The notes: a model not told the origin generated them from the sequence alone. Counted from the stretch's first letter, positions 16,784-25,915 are shown. The stretch is 64,000 nt of DNA from Mycobacterium haemophilum DSM 44634 (GCF_000340435.2 NZ_CP011883.2:902607-966606), one strand, 5' to 3'. A program made the numbers and translations.

Positions 16784-18022
16784 TCAGTGCTGCGGTCGGT
16801 GGTTTAGCGAACGTGCGACCATGATCAACCCGAACACGATCAACGCGCCGACGACCGCCACACCTACCCGCACCGGCAGCGCGTCGTTTGCCGGCATCAG
16901 GCCCGCTGCGTCAACGCGCCGATCCGCGGGACCGTCGTGTTTGGCGGCCACCGTGGGGTCGGGTTCGATCAGCGTGCCGATCTGGGTTCCGGCCGCGGTG
17001 CCAAAGCCATAGTCCAGCAAGTGCGCTGCCTGTTCCCACGGCGCAATCGGCTGTCGGGTCCCGTGCAGCAGCACCGCCATCAGCCGTCGGCCGTTGCGGT
17101 TGGCGGCGCCCACGAACGTCTGGCCAGCGTCGTCGGTGTAGCCGGTCTTGCCACCCAGCGCACCCGGGTAGTTGTAGAGCAGCTGGTTGTCGTTTTCCAG
17201 CTGGTAGCCGGGGTGGTCGCCGTGACCGGGAAAGTCGAAGGTCCGGGTCGCGACGATGTCGCTGAATGTGGGGTTCTGCCAGGCGTACCGGTAGAACAGG
17301 CCGATGTCATAGGCCGACGTGCTCATGCCCGGCCCGTCCAGTCCCGATGGCGTCGCCACCCGGGTATCCCGGCCGCCGAGCTTGACGGCCAGCACGTTGA
17401 TCTTCTGCAGCGCCTGGGCCATGCCGCCGAGCTGCATGGCCAACGCGTGCGCGGCGTCGTTGCCCGAGTGCATCAACAACCCGTGCAGTAGTTGGTTGAT
17501 GGTGTACGTGCCGCCGTCGTTGACGCCAACCTTGGTGCCCTCGGCGGCGGCGTCCTCGGCAGTTCCGGCCACCGATTTGTTGAGGTTGAACGTGTTGATC
17601 GACGCCATGGCGACCAGCACCTTGATGATGCTGGCCGGGCGGTGCCGGCCGTGTGGATCGCGGGCGGCGATGACGGCGCCGCTGTCCAGATCCGCCACCA
17701 GCCACGCCTCGGCAGAGATGTCGCCTGGCACTGCAGGTGTGTCCGGGGCGGTGACGATGCCGCAGCTGCTCAGCGCCTCGCCACCGACCGGTTTGGGAGG
17801 CACCGCCAGTGGCATCGGCGGGTCACCGGCCTGGGGGACCTCCGAGGAGTCCACCGCCGGTGGAGTCGACACCTGGTACGGGCAAGCTTCAGCACCGGTG
17901 TTGGGTCCGGCATTAGGTTCGGCATGTCCGACTGGCACGGCGGTCGGCAGGCCCAGCGCGACTGGTCCAGCGATCGCGAAAACCGCTGCTGCCAGGCATG
18001 ATGCGGAACGTAAAAAAGACAT
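16784..18022 (-). CDS. dacB1: D-alanyl-D-alanine carboxypeptidase (PBP5 type)
   Basis: A penicillin-binding protein that trims the terminal D-Ala of peptidoglycan stem peptides. The 412-residue precursor has a signal peptide (MSFLRSASCLAAAVFAIAG...), a Pro-rich linker, and the three serine-peptidase motifs: SIIK (Ser131-Lys134), SGN (186-188) and KTG (292-294). A hydrophobic helix near residues 385-403 followed by a basic tail anchors it to the membrane. Length agrees with Rv3330 (405). Confidence 0.95.
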   Translation of the reverse strand: MSFLRSASCLAAAVFAIAGPVALGLPTAVPVGHAEPNAGPNTGAEACPYQVSTPPAVDSSEVPQAGDPPMPLAVPPKPVGGEALSSCGIVTAPDTPAVPGDISAEAWLVADLDSGAVIAARDPHGRHRPASIIKVLVAMASINTFNLNKSVAGTAEDAAAEGTKVGVNDGGTYTINQLLHGLLMHSGNDAAHALAMQLGGMAQALQKINVLAVKLGGRDTRVATPSGLDGPGMSTSAYDIGLFYRYAWQNPTFSDIVATRTFDFPGHGDHPGYQLENDNQLLYNYPGALGGKTGYTDDAGQTFVGAANRNGRRLMAVLLHGTRQPIAPWEQAAHLLDYGFGTAAGTQIGTLIEPDPTVAAKHDGPADRRVDAAGLMPANDALPVRVGVAVVGALIVFGLIMVARSLNHRPQH

Positions 18023-18172
18023 CGTGGGTGCAGAGTAGGCGATCGGGCGCCCGATTCCCGGAAGCCGCGCTGTGGCCGATGGGACAGAAGTTACCCCAGG
18101 CCAATCTACCGGTGTGACAACCTGGGGACTCCCTTCGTCGGTCAGCCTAGCGATGCGTGCGAAGGTGTCAGC

Positions 18173-18733
18173 ATGACACGGTTCCGGTTTGCACCCATCG
18201 CCCGCTTCGCCGGGCCGAAGACGACATGGCTTGCCCTAGTTTGCCTTCTCATTCTCTGTGCTGCCGCCATCACGGTTGTTACCGCCGCCTGGCCTACGTC
18301 ATCGAAGTCGAAGAGCGTGGGTGCCGTGACAGTCCGGTTCGGGCGGCCCACCAAATTGCAACGCCTGGAGTACACACAACTTTACGAGAAGAAGCCATTT
18401 CCTGATGCTGTGCTGTTGTATTACGACAACGGGATGTATGCGATCTTGTCCGAAGGCGAGAACCACTACGGGACATACGTGATGCAGGGCAACTTCACCG
18501 ACCCAACCTACACAGTGAATTTCATATCGCTACCATCGCAGGACTGGTCAGGCATCAGTGTCCTGCACACTCTCATCTTCGACACCGCCACGGCGACCTT
18601 CACGCAGCAGCTCATCAACCCGCGGGACCCTAACGTGCCCAAGCAATCCGGCCGTTTCACCACGGTTGACAACTCGGTTACCGACCCTACCCAGTTGACC
18701 TGGGACTCGGCGCAGAAATTGTGGGGCGGCTAA
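18173..18733 (+). CDS. Unknown membrane-anchored protein
   Basis: A 186-residue protein that I do not recognise. A basic N-terminus (MTRFRFAPIARFAGPKTTW) precedes one hydrophobic helix (about residues 19-41), then an external domain of about 140 residues rich in aromatic residues and Thr (LLYYDNGMYAILSEGENHYGTYVM, YTVNFISLP). No cysteines occur after the helix and no catalytic motif is evident. The beta-rich composition suggests a small folded extracytoplasmic domain. The next gene converges and overlaps by 4 bases. I recall no counterpart at this position in H37Rv. The reading frame has normal mycobacterial codon use at the start and is less GC-rich later. Confidence 0.6.
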   Translation: MTRFRFAPIARFAGPKTTWLALVCLLILCAAAITVVTAAWPTSSKSKSVGAVTVRFGRPTKLQRLEYTQLYEKKPFPDAVLLYYDNGMYAILSEGENHYGTYVMQGNFTDPTYTVNFISLPSQDWSGISVLHTLIFDTATATFTQQLINPRDPNVPKQSGRFTTVDNSVTDPTQLTWDSAQKLWGG

Positions 18734-19467
18734 ATGGGAAGGCGATAGACGGACACGTGGGAACGGGACTCCGCGGTAAACGCCGCACCCGACCAGTCCG
18801 CGTGCCGACTCTCTAACTGGAATCCGGCGAGTTGAGCCATCAAGTCAAGCTCGGCCGGCCAGATATAGCGGTGCGGACTGCGCAACAAGTGAGCCTGTTT
18901 GCCCGCGCCGAAGCGAAAGTGATGCGAGACAACCCGCTGCTGCGCGACGTCATAGGTGTCCAGGCCGAGGTAGCCGGGCTCGCAACCGAACACCGTCGCC
19001 TGCTGTCCGGGCGGAAGCGTACGCAACTCGGGCACCCACAGCTCGATCACGAAACACCCGCCGGGGCGCAGATGGCGCGCCGCGTTGCGGAAGCAGGCGA
19101 CCTGCTCGGCTTGGGTCAGCAGGTTGGAGATCGTGTTGTAGACCAAGTAGACGAGGGCAAAATGGCCCGCAGCAACGGCGGTGGTCATATCGCCCGCGAC
19201 GACGGGAATAGCTGCCTCATCGGCCTTCTCACGGAGCCGGGCGATCATCGCGTGGGACAGCTCGATGCCGGTGACGGACACACCCCGGGCGGCCAGCGGG
19301 ATCGCCACCCGGCCGGTTCCGATCGCGAATTCCAGCGCCCGGCCGCCTGCCGCGAGTTCCACGAGGCGCTCAACCGTCGGCTCCAGCACCGCAGGCGCGA
19401 ACATCCCGGTACCTGGGGTGTCATACCGCTGCGCCGCGTCGGCGTCCCAGATGTCCTCGTGGCGCAC
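18730..19467 (-). CDS. SAM-dependent methyltransferase
   Basis: A 245-residue class I methyltransferase with motif I ALEFAIGTGRVAIPLAARG, the GIELS acidic strand, VAGDMTT, and the LVYLVYNTISNLLTQ post-motif region. The C-terminal half (HHFRFGAGKQAHLLRSPHRYIWPAELDLMAQLAGF) fits the methyltransferase-25 group, which includes small-molecule and sugar methyltransferases. The substrate is unknown. It lies alone between the unknown membrane gene and the aminotransferase, 54 bases downstream of the latter in the same direction, so they may be co-transcribed. Confidence 0.8.
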   Translation of the reverse strand: MRHEDIWDADAAQRYDTPGTGMFAPAVLEPTVERLVELAAGGRALEFAIGTGRVAIPLAARGVSVTGIELSHAMIARLREKADEAAIPVVAGDMTTAVAAGHFALVYLVYNTISNLLTQAEQVACFRNAARHLRPGGCFVIELWVPELRTLPPGQQATVFGCEPGYLGLDTYDVAQQRVVSHHFRFGAGKQAHLLRSPHRYIWPAELDLMAQLAGFQLESRHADWSGAAFTAESRSHVSVYRLPI

Positions 19468-19521
19468 GGCGCTGATTCTGCCGGCCGGCCGCTCGCGGCG
19501 TCCACCGATTATCGCGTGCGC

Positions 19522-20865
19522 CTACAGCCGGGTGCAGACCTCGGTGAGCACGCTACGCAGGATGGATTCGATGGTGTCGAACTCGGCTTGCCCGCTGATC
19601 AGCGGCGGCGCCAGCTGGATGACGGAATCGCCGCGGTCGTCGGTGCGGCAATACAGCCCGGTGTCGAACAGCGCGGCGGACACCTGGCTCAACAGCGCTT
19701 GGCGTTCCTCGCCGGAGAAGGTCTGCTTGGTCGCCTGGTCCTTGACCAGTTCGATGCCGAAGAAATATCCCTCGCCGCGGACATCGCCGACGATCGGCAG
19801 GTCATACAACTTCTCCAAGGTGGCGCGCAACGCGGGTGAGCGCTGCTTGACCTGGTCGTTGAGGCCCTCGCGTTCGAAGATGTCGAGGTTGGCCAGCGCG
19901 ACGGCCGTCGATACCGGGTGACCGCCGAAGGTGTAGCCGTGCGGGAACAACGTTTTGCCGTCGTTGAACGGTTCGAACAGCCGCCCGCTGGCGATCATCG
20001 CGCCTAGCGGTGAATAGCCCGAGGTCAGCCCCTTGGCGCAGGTGATCATGTCGGGCAGGTAGCCGAAGTCGTCACAGGCAAACATCGACCCGATCCGGCC
20101 GAACGCACAGATCACCTCGTCGGAGACCAGCAAGACGTCGTACTCGTCGCAGATCTCGCGGACCCGCTCGAAATAGCCGGGGGGAGGCGGAATGGAGCCG
20201 CCCCCGTTCTGCACCGGTTCCAAGAACACCGCCGCGACGGTATCCGGGCCTTCGAACTCGATCGCCTCGGCGATCCGGTCAGCAGCCCACTGCCCGAAGG
20301 CCTTGATGTCGGTCCCGAGACCGGCTCTGAACGGCTCCGGCGCGCGGTAGAAGTTCGTGTTGGGCACCCGGAAGCCGCCGGGCGTCACCGGCTCGAACGG
20401 CGCCGTGAACAACGGCAGTCCGGTAATCGCCAGGGCGCCCTGGGTGGCGCCGTGGTAGGCGATCGAGCGTGAAATGACCTTATGTTTGCCGGGTTTGCCG
20501 GTGAGCCTGAAGTACTGCTTGGCCAGTTTCCACGCGGTTTCGACCGCTTCGGTGCCGCCGGTGGTAAAGAACACCCGGTTCAAGTCGCCCGGAGCATAGT
20601 GGGCGAGCCGCTCGGCGAGCTCGATCGCGGTCGGGGTGGCGTATCCCCACAGCGGAAAGTACCCCAGGGTGCTGGCTTGCCGGGCGGCCGCCTCGGCGAG
20701 CTCGCAACGACCGTGACCGACCTGCACCACGAACAGCCCGGATAGCGCGTCCAGGTAGCTTTTACCGCGGTCGTCGAAGATGGTGACGCCCTCGCCGCGA
20801 GTGATGATCGGCGCCGTGATGCCCGGCCCGTGCCGGGTGAAATGTAACCAGAGATTGTCAGTCAT
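19522..20865 (-). CDS. Class III PLP aminotransferase (Rv3329-like)
   Basis: A 447-residue omega-type aminotransferase. Visible are FFTTGGTEAVETAWKLAKQY (PLP phosphate), SIAYHGATQGALAITG, EPVQNGGG, LVSDEVICAFGRIG (Asp contacting the pyridine N), CAKGLTSGYSPLGAM with the PLP lysine, and HGYTFGGHPVS. Such enzymes transfer an amino group from an amine or omega-amino acid, often to pyruvate. The specific donor is unknown. It diverges from sigJ with only 33 bases between the start codons, so the promoter regions overlap. Confidence 0.88.
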   Translation of the reverse strand: MTDNLWLHFTRHGPGITAPIITRGEGVTIFDDRGKSYLDALSGLFVVQVGHGRCELAEAAARQASTLGYFPLWGYATPTAIELAERLAHYAPGDLNRVFFTTGGTEAVETAWKLAKQYFRLTGKPGKHKVISRSIAYHGATQGALAITGLPLFTAPFEPVTPGGFRVPNTNFYRAPEPFRAGLGTDIKAFGQWAADRIAEAIEFEGPDTVAAVFLEPVQNGGGSIPPPPGYFERVREICDEYDVLLVSDEVICAFGRIGSMFACDDFGYLPDMITCAKGLTSGYSPLGAMIASGRLFEPFNDGKTLFPHGYTFGGHPVSTAVALANLDIFEREGLNDQVKQRSPALRATLEKLYDLPIVGDVRGEGYFFGIELVKDQATKQTFSGEERQALLSQVSAALFDTGLYCRTDDRGDSVIQLAPPLISGQAEFDTIESILRSVLTEVCTRL

Positions 20866-20885
20866 GTCGTTCGCGAGCCTAACGC

Positions 20886-20891
20886 TAGGCT
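20886..20891 (+). promoter_or_regulatory. TANNNT -10 box giving a leaderless sigJ transcript
   Basis: TAGGCT ends 7 bases before the sigJ ATG. In mycobacteria transcription normally starts 6-7 bases after a TANNNT -10 element, so the mRNA would begin at the start codon; no Shine-Dalgarno is visible. No clear -35 box is seen, which is usual. Confidence 0.5.
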
Positions 20892-20898
20892 TGCCGGT

Positions 20899-21813
20899 AT
20901 GACCTCAACGCAGGTCGCCGAATTCGAGGAGCTGCGACCGCATCTCATGTCGGTCGCTTACCGGCTAACCGGAACTGTGGCCGACGCCGAGGACATCGTC
21001 TCCGAAGCATGGCTGCGTTGGGACGGCGCCGAGACCGTAATCGAGGACCTCAAAGCCTGGCTGACCACGGTGGTAAGCCGGCTCGGCCTGGATCGGCTAC
21101 GGTCGGCGGCGCACCGGCGCGAGACCTACACCGGTCACTGGCTGCCCGAACCCGTGGTCACCGGTCTAGGGGGTCCGGCCGGCGCCGATCCACTGTCTGC
21201 CGTGGTGGCCGCCGAGGACGCCCGGTTTGTGGCAATGGTGGTGCTGGAGCGACTCAGCCCCGATCAGCGGGTCGCGTTCGTGCTGCATGACGGGTTCGCC
21301 GTACCGTTCGCCGACATCGCCGACGTGCTGGGAACCAACGAAGCCGCCGCGCGGCAGTTGGCCTCGCGGGCTCGTAAAGCTGTTGCCGTGGGGCCGCCTC
21401 CCGAACCCGATCCCGGCCACAGCGAGGTGGTCGGCCAGCTGATGGCCGCCATGGCCGACGGGGACCTGAAAGCTGTGGTGTCGCTGCTTCATCCCGACGT
21501 GATCTTTACCGGCGATTCAAACGGCAAGGCGCCCACCGCGGTTCACGTCATCAGCGGAGCGGACAAGGTGGCCCGGTTCATGTTTGGCCTGGCCCGCCGC
21601 TACGGCCCGGCGTTCTTTACCGTCAATCAGCTGGCACTGGTCAACGGTGAGCTGGGTCTCTACACCGAAGGCTGCCCCGGCGTCGATGGCTATCGGGAGA
21701 TGGCCCCGCGGATCACCGCGATGACGGTGCGCGACGGAAAGGTTTGTGCCATCTGGGATATCGCTAACCCGGATAAGTTCACCGGCTCCCCGTTGCGGGA
21801 TCTGTCTCAGTAA
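20899..21813 (+). CDS. sigJ: ECF sigma factor SigJ (ECF41 group)
   Basis: A 304-residue alternative sigma factor. Region 2 (FEELRPHLMSVAYRLTGTVADAEDIVSEAWLRW) and region 4 (LERLSPDQRVAFVLHDGFAVPFADIADVLGTNEAAARQLASRARK) are followed by a SnoaL-like C-terminal domain of about 110 residues. The ECF41 hallmarks are present: WLPEP between regions 2 and 4, DSNGK in place of the DGGGK loop, and NPDKF near the C-terminus. In ECF41 factors the fused domain replaces an anti-sigma factor and tunes activity. The family usually sits beside a carboxymuconolactone decarboxylase, oxidoreductase or epimerase gene that it controls, and exactly such a gene converges here, overlapping by 35 bases. Confidence 0.93.
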   Translation: MTSTQVAEFEELRPHLMSVAYRLTGTVADAEDIVSEAWLRWDGAETVIEDLKAWLTTVVSRLGLDRLRSAAHRRETYTGHWLPEPVVTGLGGPAGADPLSAVVAAEDARFVAMVVLERLSPDQRVAFVLHDGFAVPFADIADVLGTNEAAARQLASRARKAVAVGPPPEPDPGHSEVVGQLMAAMADGDLKAVVSLLHPDVIFTGDSNGKAPTAVHVISGADKVARFMFGLARRYGPAFFTVNQLALVNGELGLYTEGCPGVDGYREMAPRITAMTVRDGKVCAIWDIANPDKFTGSPLRDLSQ

Positions 21814-22384
21814 CCCACGGAATCCGGCACGCCTCACCGGAATTGAAGCCCTGCTCGGTGATGCCCAGCGCGGCGTTGACGCGTGCCCGCATGTTCTCGA
21901 TGCCGATGTGATAGCTCAGTTCGATCACACCGGCGTCGCCGAAGCGGGCGCGCAGGTCAGCGACCTGCTCGTCGGTCACCGAGTGCGGGTCGTTGGTCAT
22001 CGCGTCGGCGTACCCGATGGCGGCGCGTTCGTCGTCGGTGAAATGCGGAGACGTTGCGTAGTTGTCCACATCCTTCAACCGCTCGACGTCCAGGCCGTCA
22101 AGACGCTGCAGCATGGCGCCGAAGTCGACACACCATGAGCAGCCAACGGTGCGGGCGGTCCAGTACACGGCCAGCTCACGAACACTGGCCGGAAGCTTGC
22201 GCGACGCCCGTTGTAGAGCGGTTTCATGGATGGCGCCGGTCAGGGCAAGGCTGGGATGGTGCGCATAAACGGCGAAAGGTTCGGGTACTTCGCCGTAGCG
22301 TCGTTTGGCGATGCGGTACATCAGCCGAACAATAAGCGGTGCGTCCTTCGGGGATAACGGCTCGATGCGGGTTTCCTGTGTCAT
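21779..22384 (-). CDS. Carboxymuconolactone decarboxylase / AhpD-like protein, likely SigJ target
   Basis: An approximately 201-residue alpha-helical protein of the CMD/AhpD fold. It has the core ELAVYWTARTVGCSWCVDFGAMLQ with a CxxC pair, and the downstream FTDDERAAIGYADAMTNDPHSVTDEQVADL helix. Such proteins act in peroxide or thiol defence or in ring-compound metabolism. I prefer the ATG at 22384 over the one at 22390, because an ECF41-like promoter ends just upstream and would give a leaderless mRNA. It overlaps the 3' end of sigJ by 35 bases on the opposite strand, the standard ECF41 gene partnership. Whether the CxxC is redox active is not known. Confidence 0.85.
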   Translation of the reverse strand: MTQETRIEPLSPKDAPLIVRLMYRIAKRRYGEVPEPFAVYAHHPSLALTGAIHETALQRASRKLPASVRELAVYWTARTVGCSWCVDFGAMLQRLDGLDVERLKDVDNYATSPHFTDDERAAIGYADAMTNDPHSVTDEQVADLRARFGDAGVIELSYHIGIENMRARVNAALGITEQGFNSGEACRIPWVTETDPATGSR

Positions 22385-22392
22385 ACCCATGA

Positions 22393-22419
22393 GACGAGAC
22401 AGACCGCCGCGATGTGACC
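22393..22419 (-). promoter_or_regulatory. Candidate ECF41 (SigJ) promoter
   Basis: Reverse strand: GGTCACA (22419-22413), a 16-base spacer, then CGTC (22396-22393). This matches the ECF41 promoter that I recall as TGTCACA-N16-CGTC except for the first base. The predicted transcription start falls at about 22384-22388, at the decarboxylase start codon. Confidence 0.6.
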
Positions 22420-22450
22420 GCCTTTATGGCGCCGTGGTTTGCTGACCCAT

Positions 22451-23398
22451 ATGACGACTTTTCGCTTCTCCTTCAATGTGTTCGCGGTCGAGTCACTCAA
22501 GAGCTTCATCGCCACCTGTCAGCACGCCGAAAAGTGTGGCTACGACACCGTTTTCGCTGCTGACCATCTTGGGATGCCATCGCCGTTTCCCACGTTGGTC
22601 GCGGCCGCCGCCGCGACTGAGCGGCTGCGGGTCGGCACCTTGGTGCTCAACACCGGGTTCTGGAACCCGGCGCTGCTGGCCCGCGATATCGCCACAACCG
22701 ATGTGCTGACCAACGGCCGTCTGGAGGTCGGTCTGGGCAGCGGACATATGAAATGGGAATACGACGAGGCCAACATCGCCTTCGACGCGTTCGCCGCCCG
22801 GGCGCGACGGCTCCGCGAAACCATCGATGAACTCACCCGCCAGTTCAGCCTTGACGGCTATCCGCAACAGACTGAAATGCGGGCGGCATACCACATTCCC
22901 GCGCTTCGGCCGATCCAACGCCGCGGCTTCAACGGCTACGGACCGCCGCTGATCATCGGCGGCACCGGCAACCGGATGCTGCAGCTGGCCGCCGAGTGTG
23001 CCGACGTGGTCAGCGTCGCCGGCATCTACCAAATCCACGGCCAGGCCCCCGGGACGATGCGACTCGCCACTCCCGCCGAAATCGATGACCGCATTTCATA
23101 CGTCCGCAAGTGCGCCGGCGACCGTGCCGATCAACTCGAATGGCACACCTTGGTTCAAGCTGTGGTGCCCACCGACGATCGCCACGGTGCGGCCGAAAAG
23201 ATTGCCCGCCAACACGGCAACCGCATGACAGCAGAAGAGATATTGCAGCTGCCCCAGATTTACCTCGGCACCGTCACGCAGATGGCCCAACACCTCCGTG
23301 ACAGCCGCGACCGCTACGGATTCACGCACTACACCGTCCAGCAGCCCTACGTCGACGCCTTCGCCCCAGTTATCGCGAGAACATCAGCGCGCGCTTGA
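22451..23398 (+). CDS. LLM-class F420-dependent oxidoreductase
   Basis: A 315-residue luciferase-like TIM-barrel protein. It shows the typical features of the mycobacterial F420 group: FSFNVFAVES start, FAADHLGMPSPFPTLVAAAAATERLRVGTLVLNTGFWNPALLARDIATTDVLTNGRLEVGLGSGHM, and a LIIGGTGNRMLQLAAECADVVS phosphate-binding strand. It would transfer hydride between F420H2 and an unknown substrate. The start is the ATG at 22451. Its last 29 bases overlap the convergent sdhB gene. Together with sigJ and the decarboxylase it occupies the place of the moa/IS region that I recall between sigJ and sdhB in H37Rv. Confidence 0.85.
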   Translation: MTTFRFSFNVFAVESLKSFIATCQHAEKCGYDTVFAADHLGMPSPFPTLVAAAAATERLRVGTLVLNTGFWNPALLARDIATTDVLTNGRLEVGLGSGHMKWEYDEANIAFDAFAARARRLRETIDELTRQFSLDGYPQQTEMRAAYHIPALRPIQRRGFNGYGPPLIIGGTGNRMLQLAAECADVVSVAGIYQIHGQAPGTMRLATPAEIDDRISYVRKCAGDRADQLEWHTLVQAVVPTDDRHGAAEKIARQHGNRMTAEEILQLPQIYLGTVTQMAQHLRDSRDRYGFTHYTVQQPYVDAFAPVIARTSARA

Positions 23399-24164
23399 CT
23401 TCTTGGATCGCTTTGGTCACTTCGATGCCGCGCGGGCAGGATTCGGTGCAGTTGAACGTGGTTCGGCACCGCCACACCCCGTCGACCTCGTTGAGGATGT
23501 CCAGCCGCTCGCCGGCGCCCTCGTCGCGGCTGTCGAAGATGAAGCGATGCGCGTTGACGATCGCGGCGGGACCGTAGTAGGTTCCCTCGCTCCAGAACAC
23601 CGGGCAGCTGGTGGTGCAGCATGCGCACAGGATGCACTTGGTGGTGTCGTCGTAGCGGGCGCGGTCGGTCGGGCTTTGGATGCGCTCCCGGGTCGGCGGG
23701 TTGCCGCTGGTGATCAGGTAGGGTTTCACCGCGCGGTAGGCGTCGAAGAACGGCTCCATGTCGACTACCAGGTCCTTCTCCACCGGCAGCCCGCGGATCG
23801 GTTCGACCGTGATGGTCAGTGGTTTCCCAGGCTTGTTGGGCAGCAGGTCGCGCATCAGCACCTTGCAGGCCAGCCGGTTCACACCGTTGATCCGCATGGC
23901 ATCAGAGCCGCACACCCCGTGCGCACAGGATCGCCGGAAGGTCAGCGTGCCGTCCAGGTAGCCTTTGATGTAGATCAGCAGGTTGAGCAGTCGGTCGCTC
24001 GGCAGGCACGGTACTCGGAAGGTTTGCCAGCCACCGGTTTCCGCGAAAGCGTCGGGGTCGTCCGGGTTGAACCGCGCGATCTTCACGGTCACCATCACCG
24101 CGCCATCCGGAACCGGCGGTAGGGGCGGATCCCCGGGTACGACCTCGGTCTCAACAGTCATCAA
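23370..24164 (-). CDS. sdhB: Succinate dehydrogenase iron-sulfur subunit
   Basis: SdhB carries electrons from SdhA to the membrane quinone site. The 264-residue protein has the [2Fe-2S] motif CAHGVCGSDAMRINGVNRLAC, the [4Fe-4S] motif CILCACCTTSCP and the [3Fe-4S] motif CRTTFNCTESCPRGI. It overlaps sdhA by 4 bases and is the last gene of the sdhCDAB operon. Length is as in Rv3319 (263). Confidence 0.97.
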   Translation of the reverse strand: MMTVETEVVPGDPPLPPVPDGAVMVTVKIARFNPDDPDAFAETGGWQTFRVPCLPSDRLLNLLIYIKGYLDGTLTFRRSCAHGVCGSDAMRINGVNRLACKVLMRDLLPNKPGKPLTITVEPIRGLPVEKDLVVDMEPFFDAYRAVKPYLITSGNPPTRERIQSPTDRARYDDTTKCILCACCTTSCPVFWSEGTYYGPAAIVNAHRFIFDSRDEGAGERLDILNEVDGVWRCRTTFNCTESCPRGIEVTKAIQEVKRALMFSR

Positions 24165-25915
24165 TACTTCCGTTCCTTGGGCTCGTAACGGGTCTGCACG
24201 ACGGGTTTGAAATCCAGCGCGATATCGCTGAGCAGATCCGTACCCTGCTTGTAGGCCATGGTGTGGCGCATGTAGTTGGTGTCATCCCGGTTCGGATAGT
24301 CTTCGCGGGCATGCCCGCCGCGGGATTCTTTGCGGTTCAGCGCGCCGACCACCGTGACTTCCGCCAGTTCCAGCAAGAAGCCCAGCTCGATGGCTTCCAA
24401 CAAGTCGCTGTTGAAACGTTTTCCCTTGTCGTGCACGGTGATTCGAGAATAGCGTTCCTTCAAAGCGTGAATGTCGCTGAGCGCCTGCTTGAGCGTTTCC
24501 TCGGTACGAAACACCGCGGCATTGTTGTCCATCGTCTGTTGCAGCGCGCCACGAATATCGGCGACCCGCTCGTTGCCGTGCTCGGAGATGATGCCGGTTA
24601 CCCAGCCGACGACCATCTCCGCTGGGTTCGGCGGCATGTCGACGAAGTCGTGGGCTAACGCATAACCGGCCGCTGCGATGCCGGCCCGGCGGCCGAAGAC
24701 GTTGATGTCCAGCAGCGAGTTGGTGCCCAGCCGGTTGGCGCCGTGCACCGACACACACGCGCACTCGCCGGCCGCGTACAGGCCCGGGACAGTCGAGGTG
24801 TTGTCCCGCAACACCTGCCCGGTCACGGTGGTCGGGATGCCGCCCATCACGTAGTGGCAGGTCGGGTAGACCGGGACCAGCTCGTGGACCGGGTCCACGC
24901 CCAGATAGGTGCGGGCGAACTCGGTGATGTCGGGCAGCTTGGATTCCAGCACCTCCTCGCCGAGGTGACGGACGTCGATGTAGACGTAGTCCTTATGCGG
25001 GCCGGCGCCGCGGCCTTCGAGAACCTCTAAAACCATGGACCGCGCGACAATGTCACGCGGCGCCAGGTCGACGATCGTCGGGGCGTAGCGCTCCATGAAC
25101 CGTTCACCCTCGCCGTTGAGTAGCCGGCCGCCCTCACCGCGCACGGCCTCGGAGATCAGGATGCCCAGGCCGGCCAGGCCGGTCGGGTGAAACTGGTGAA
25201 ACTCCATGTCCTCCAACGGAAGTCCCTTACGGAATACAATCCCGATGCCGTCGCCGGTCAGCGTGTGCGCGTTGGAGGTGGTCTTGTACATCCGGCCCGA
25301 ACCGCCGGTCGCGATGACGACGGCCTTGGCGTGGAATACATGAATATCGCCGGTCGCCAACTCGTAGGCGACCACCCCGGTGGCCACCGGGCCGCTCGGG
25401 GTCTGGGTGAGGACCAAGTCGAGCGCGTAGAACTCGTTGAAGAACTCCACATCGTGGCGGACGCAGTTCTGGTAGAGCGTCTGCAGGATCATGTGGCCGG
25501 TGCGGTCGGCCGCGTAGCAGGCTCGGCGCACCGGGGCCTTGCCGTGGTCGCGGGTGTGACCGCCGAAGCGGCGCTGGTCGATGCGGCCCTCGGGGGTGCG
25601 GTTGAACGGCATTCCCATCTTCTCTAGATCGAGCACCGCGTCGATGGCTTCCTTGCACATGATCTCCACGGCGTCCTGGTCCGCGAGGTAGTCGCCGCCC
25701 TTGACGGTGTCGAAGGTGTGCCATTCCCAGTTGTCGTCTTCGACGTTGGCCAGCGCCGCGCACATGCCCCCTTGGGCGGCGCCAGTGTGGCTGCGGGTCG
25801 GGTAGAGCTTCGTCAAGACCGCGGTTCGCACCCGGGGGCCGGCCTCGACGGCTGCCCGCATCCCGGCACCGCCCGCGCCGACGATCACCACGTCGTATCG
25901 GTGTTGCTGGATCAA
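24161..25915 (-). CDS. sdhA: Succinate dehydrogenase flavoprotein subunit
   Basis: SdhA oxidises succinate to fumarate with covalently bound FAD. The 584-residue protein has the Rossmann motif VVIVGAGGAGMRAAVEA and the flavinylation site RSHTGAAQGGMCAAL with His43. The substrate-site segments are HQFHPTGL, EAVRGEGGRLLN, GRGAGPHKDYVYIDVRHL and GLYAAGECACVSVHGANRLGTNSLLD. It is third in the sdhCDAB operon, 36 bases after sdhD, and overlaps sdhB. This is the Sdh2-type enzyme of M. tuberculosis (Rv3318, 590 residues). Confidence 0.97.
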   Translation of the reverse strand: MIQQHRYDVVIVGAGGAGMRAAVEAGPRVRTAVLTKLYPTRSHTGAAQGGMCAALANVEDDNWEWHTFDTVKGGDYLADQDAVEIMCKEAIDAVLDLEKMGMPFNRTPEGRIDQRRFGGHTRDHGKAPVRRACYAADRTGHMILQTLYQNCVRHDVEFFNEFYALDLVLTQTPSGPVATGVVAYELATGDIHVFHAKAVVIATGGSGRMYKTTSNAHTLTGDGIGIVFRKGLPLEDMEFHQFHPTGLAGLGILISEAVRGEGGRLLNGEGERFMERYAPTIVDLAPRDIVARSMVLEVLEGRGAGPHKDYVYIDVRHLGEEVLESKLPDITEFARTYLGVDPVHELVPVYPTCHYVMGGIPTTVTGQVLRDNTSTVPGLYAAGECACVSVHGANRLGTNSLLDINVFGRRAGIAAAGYALAHDFVDMPPNPAEMVVGWVTGIISEHGNERVADIRGALQQTMDNNAAVFRTEETLKQALSDIHALKERYSRITVHDKGKRFNSDLLEAIELGFLLELAEVTVVGALNRKESRGGHAREDYPNRDDTNYMRHTMAYKQGTDLLSDIALDFKPVVQTRYEPKERKY

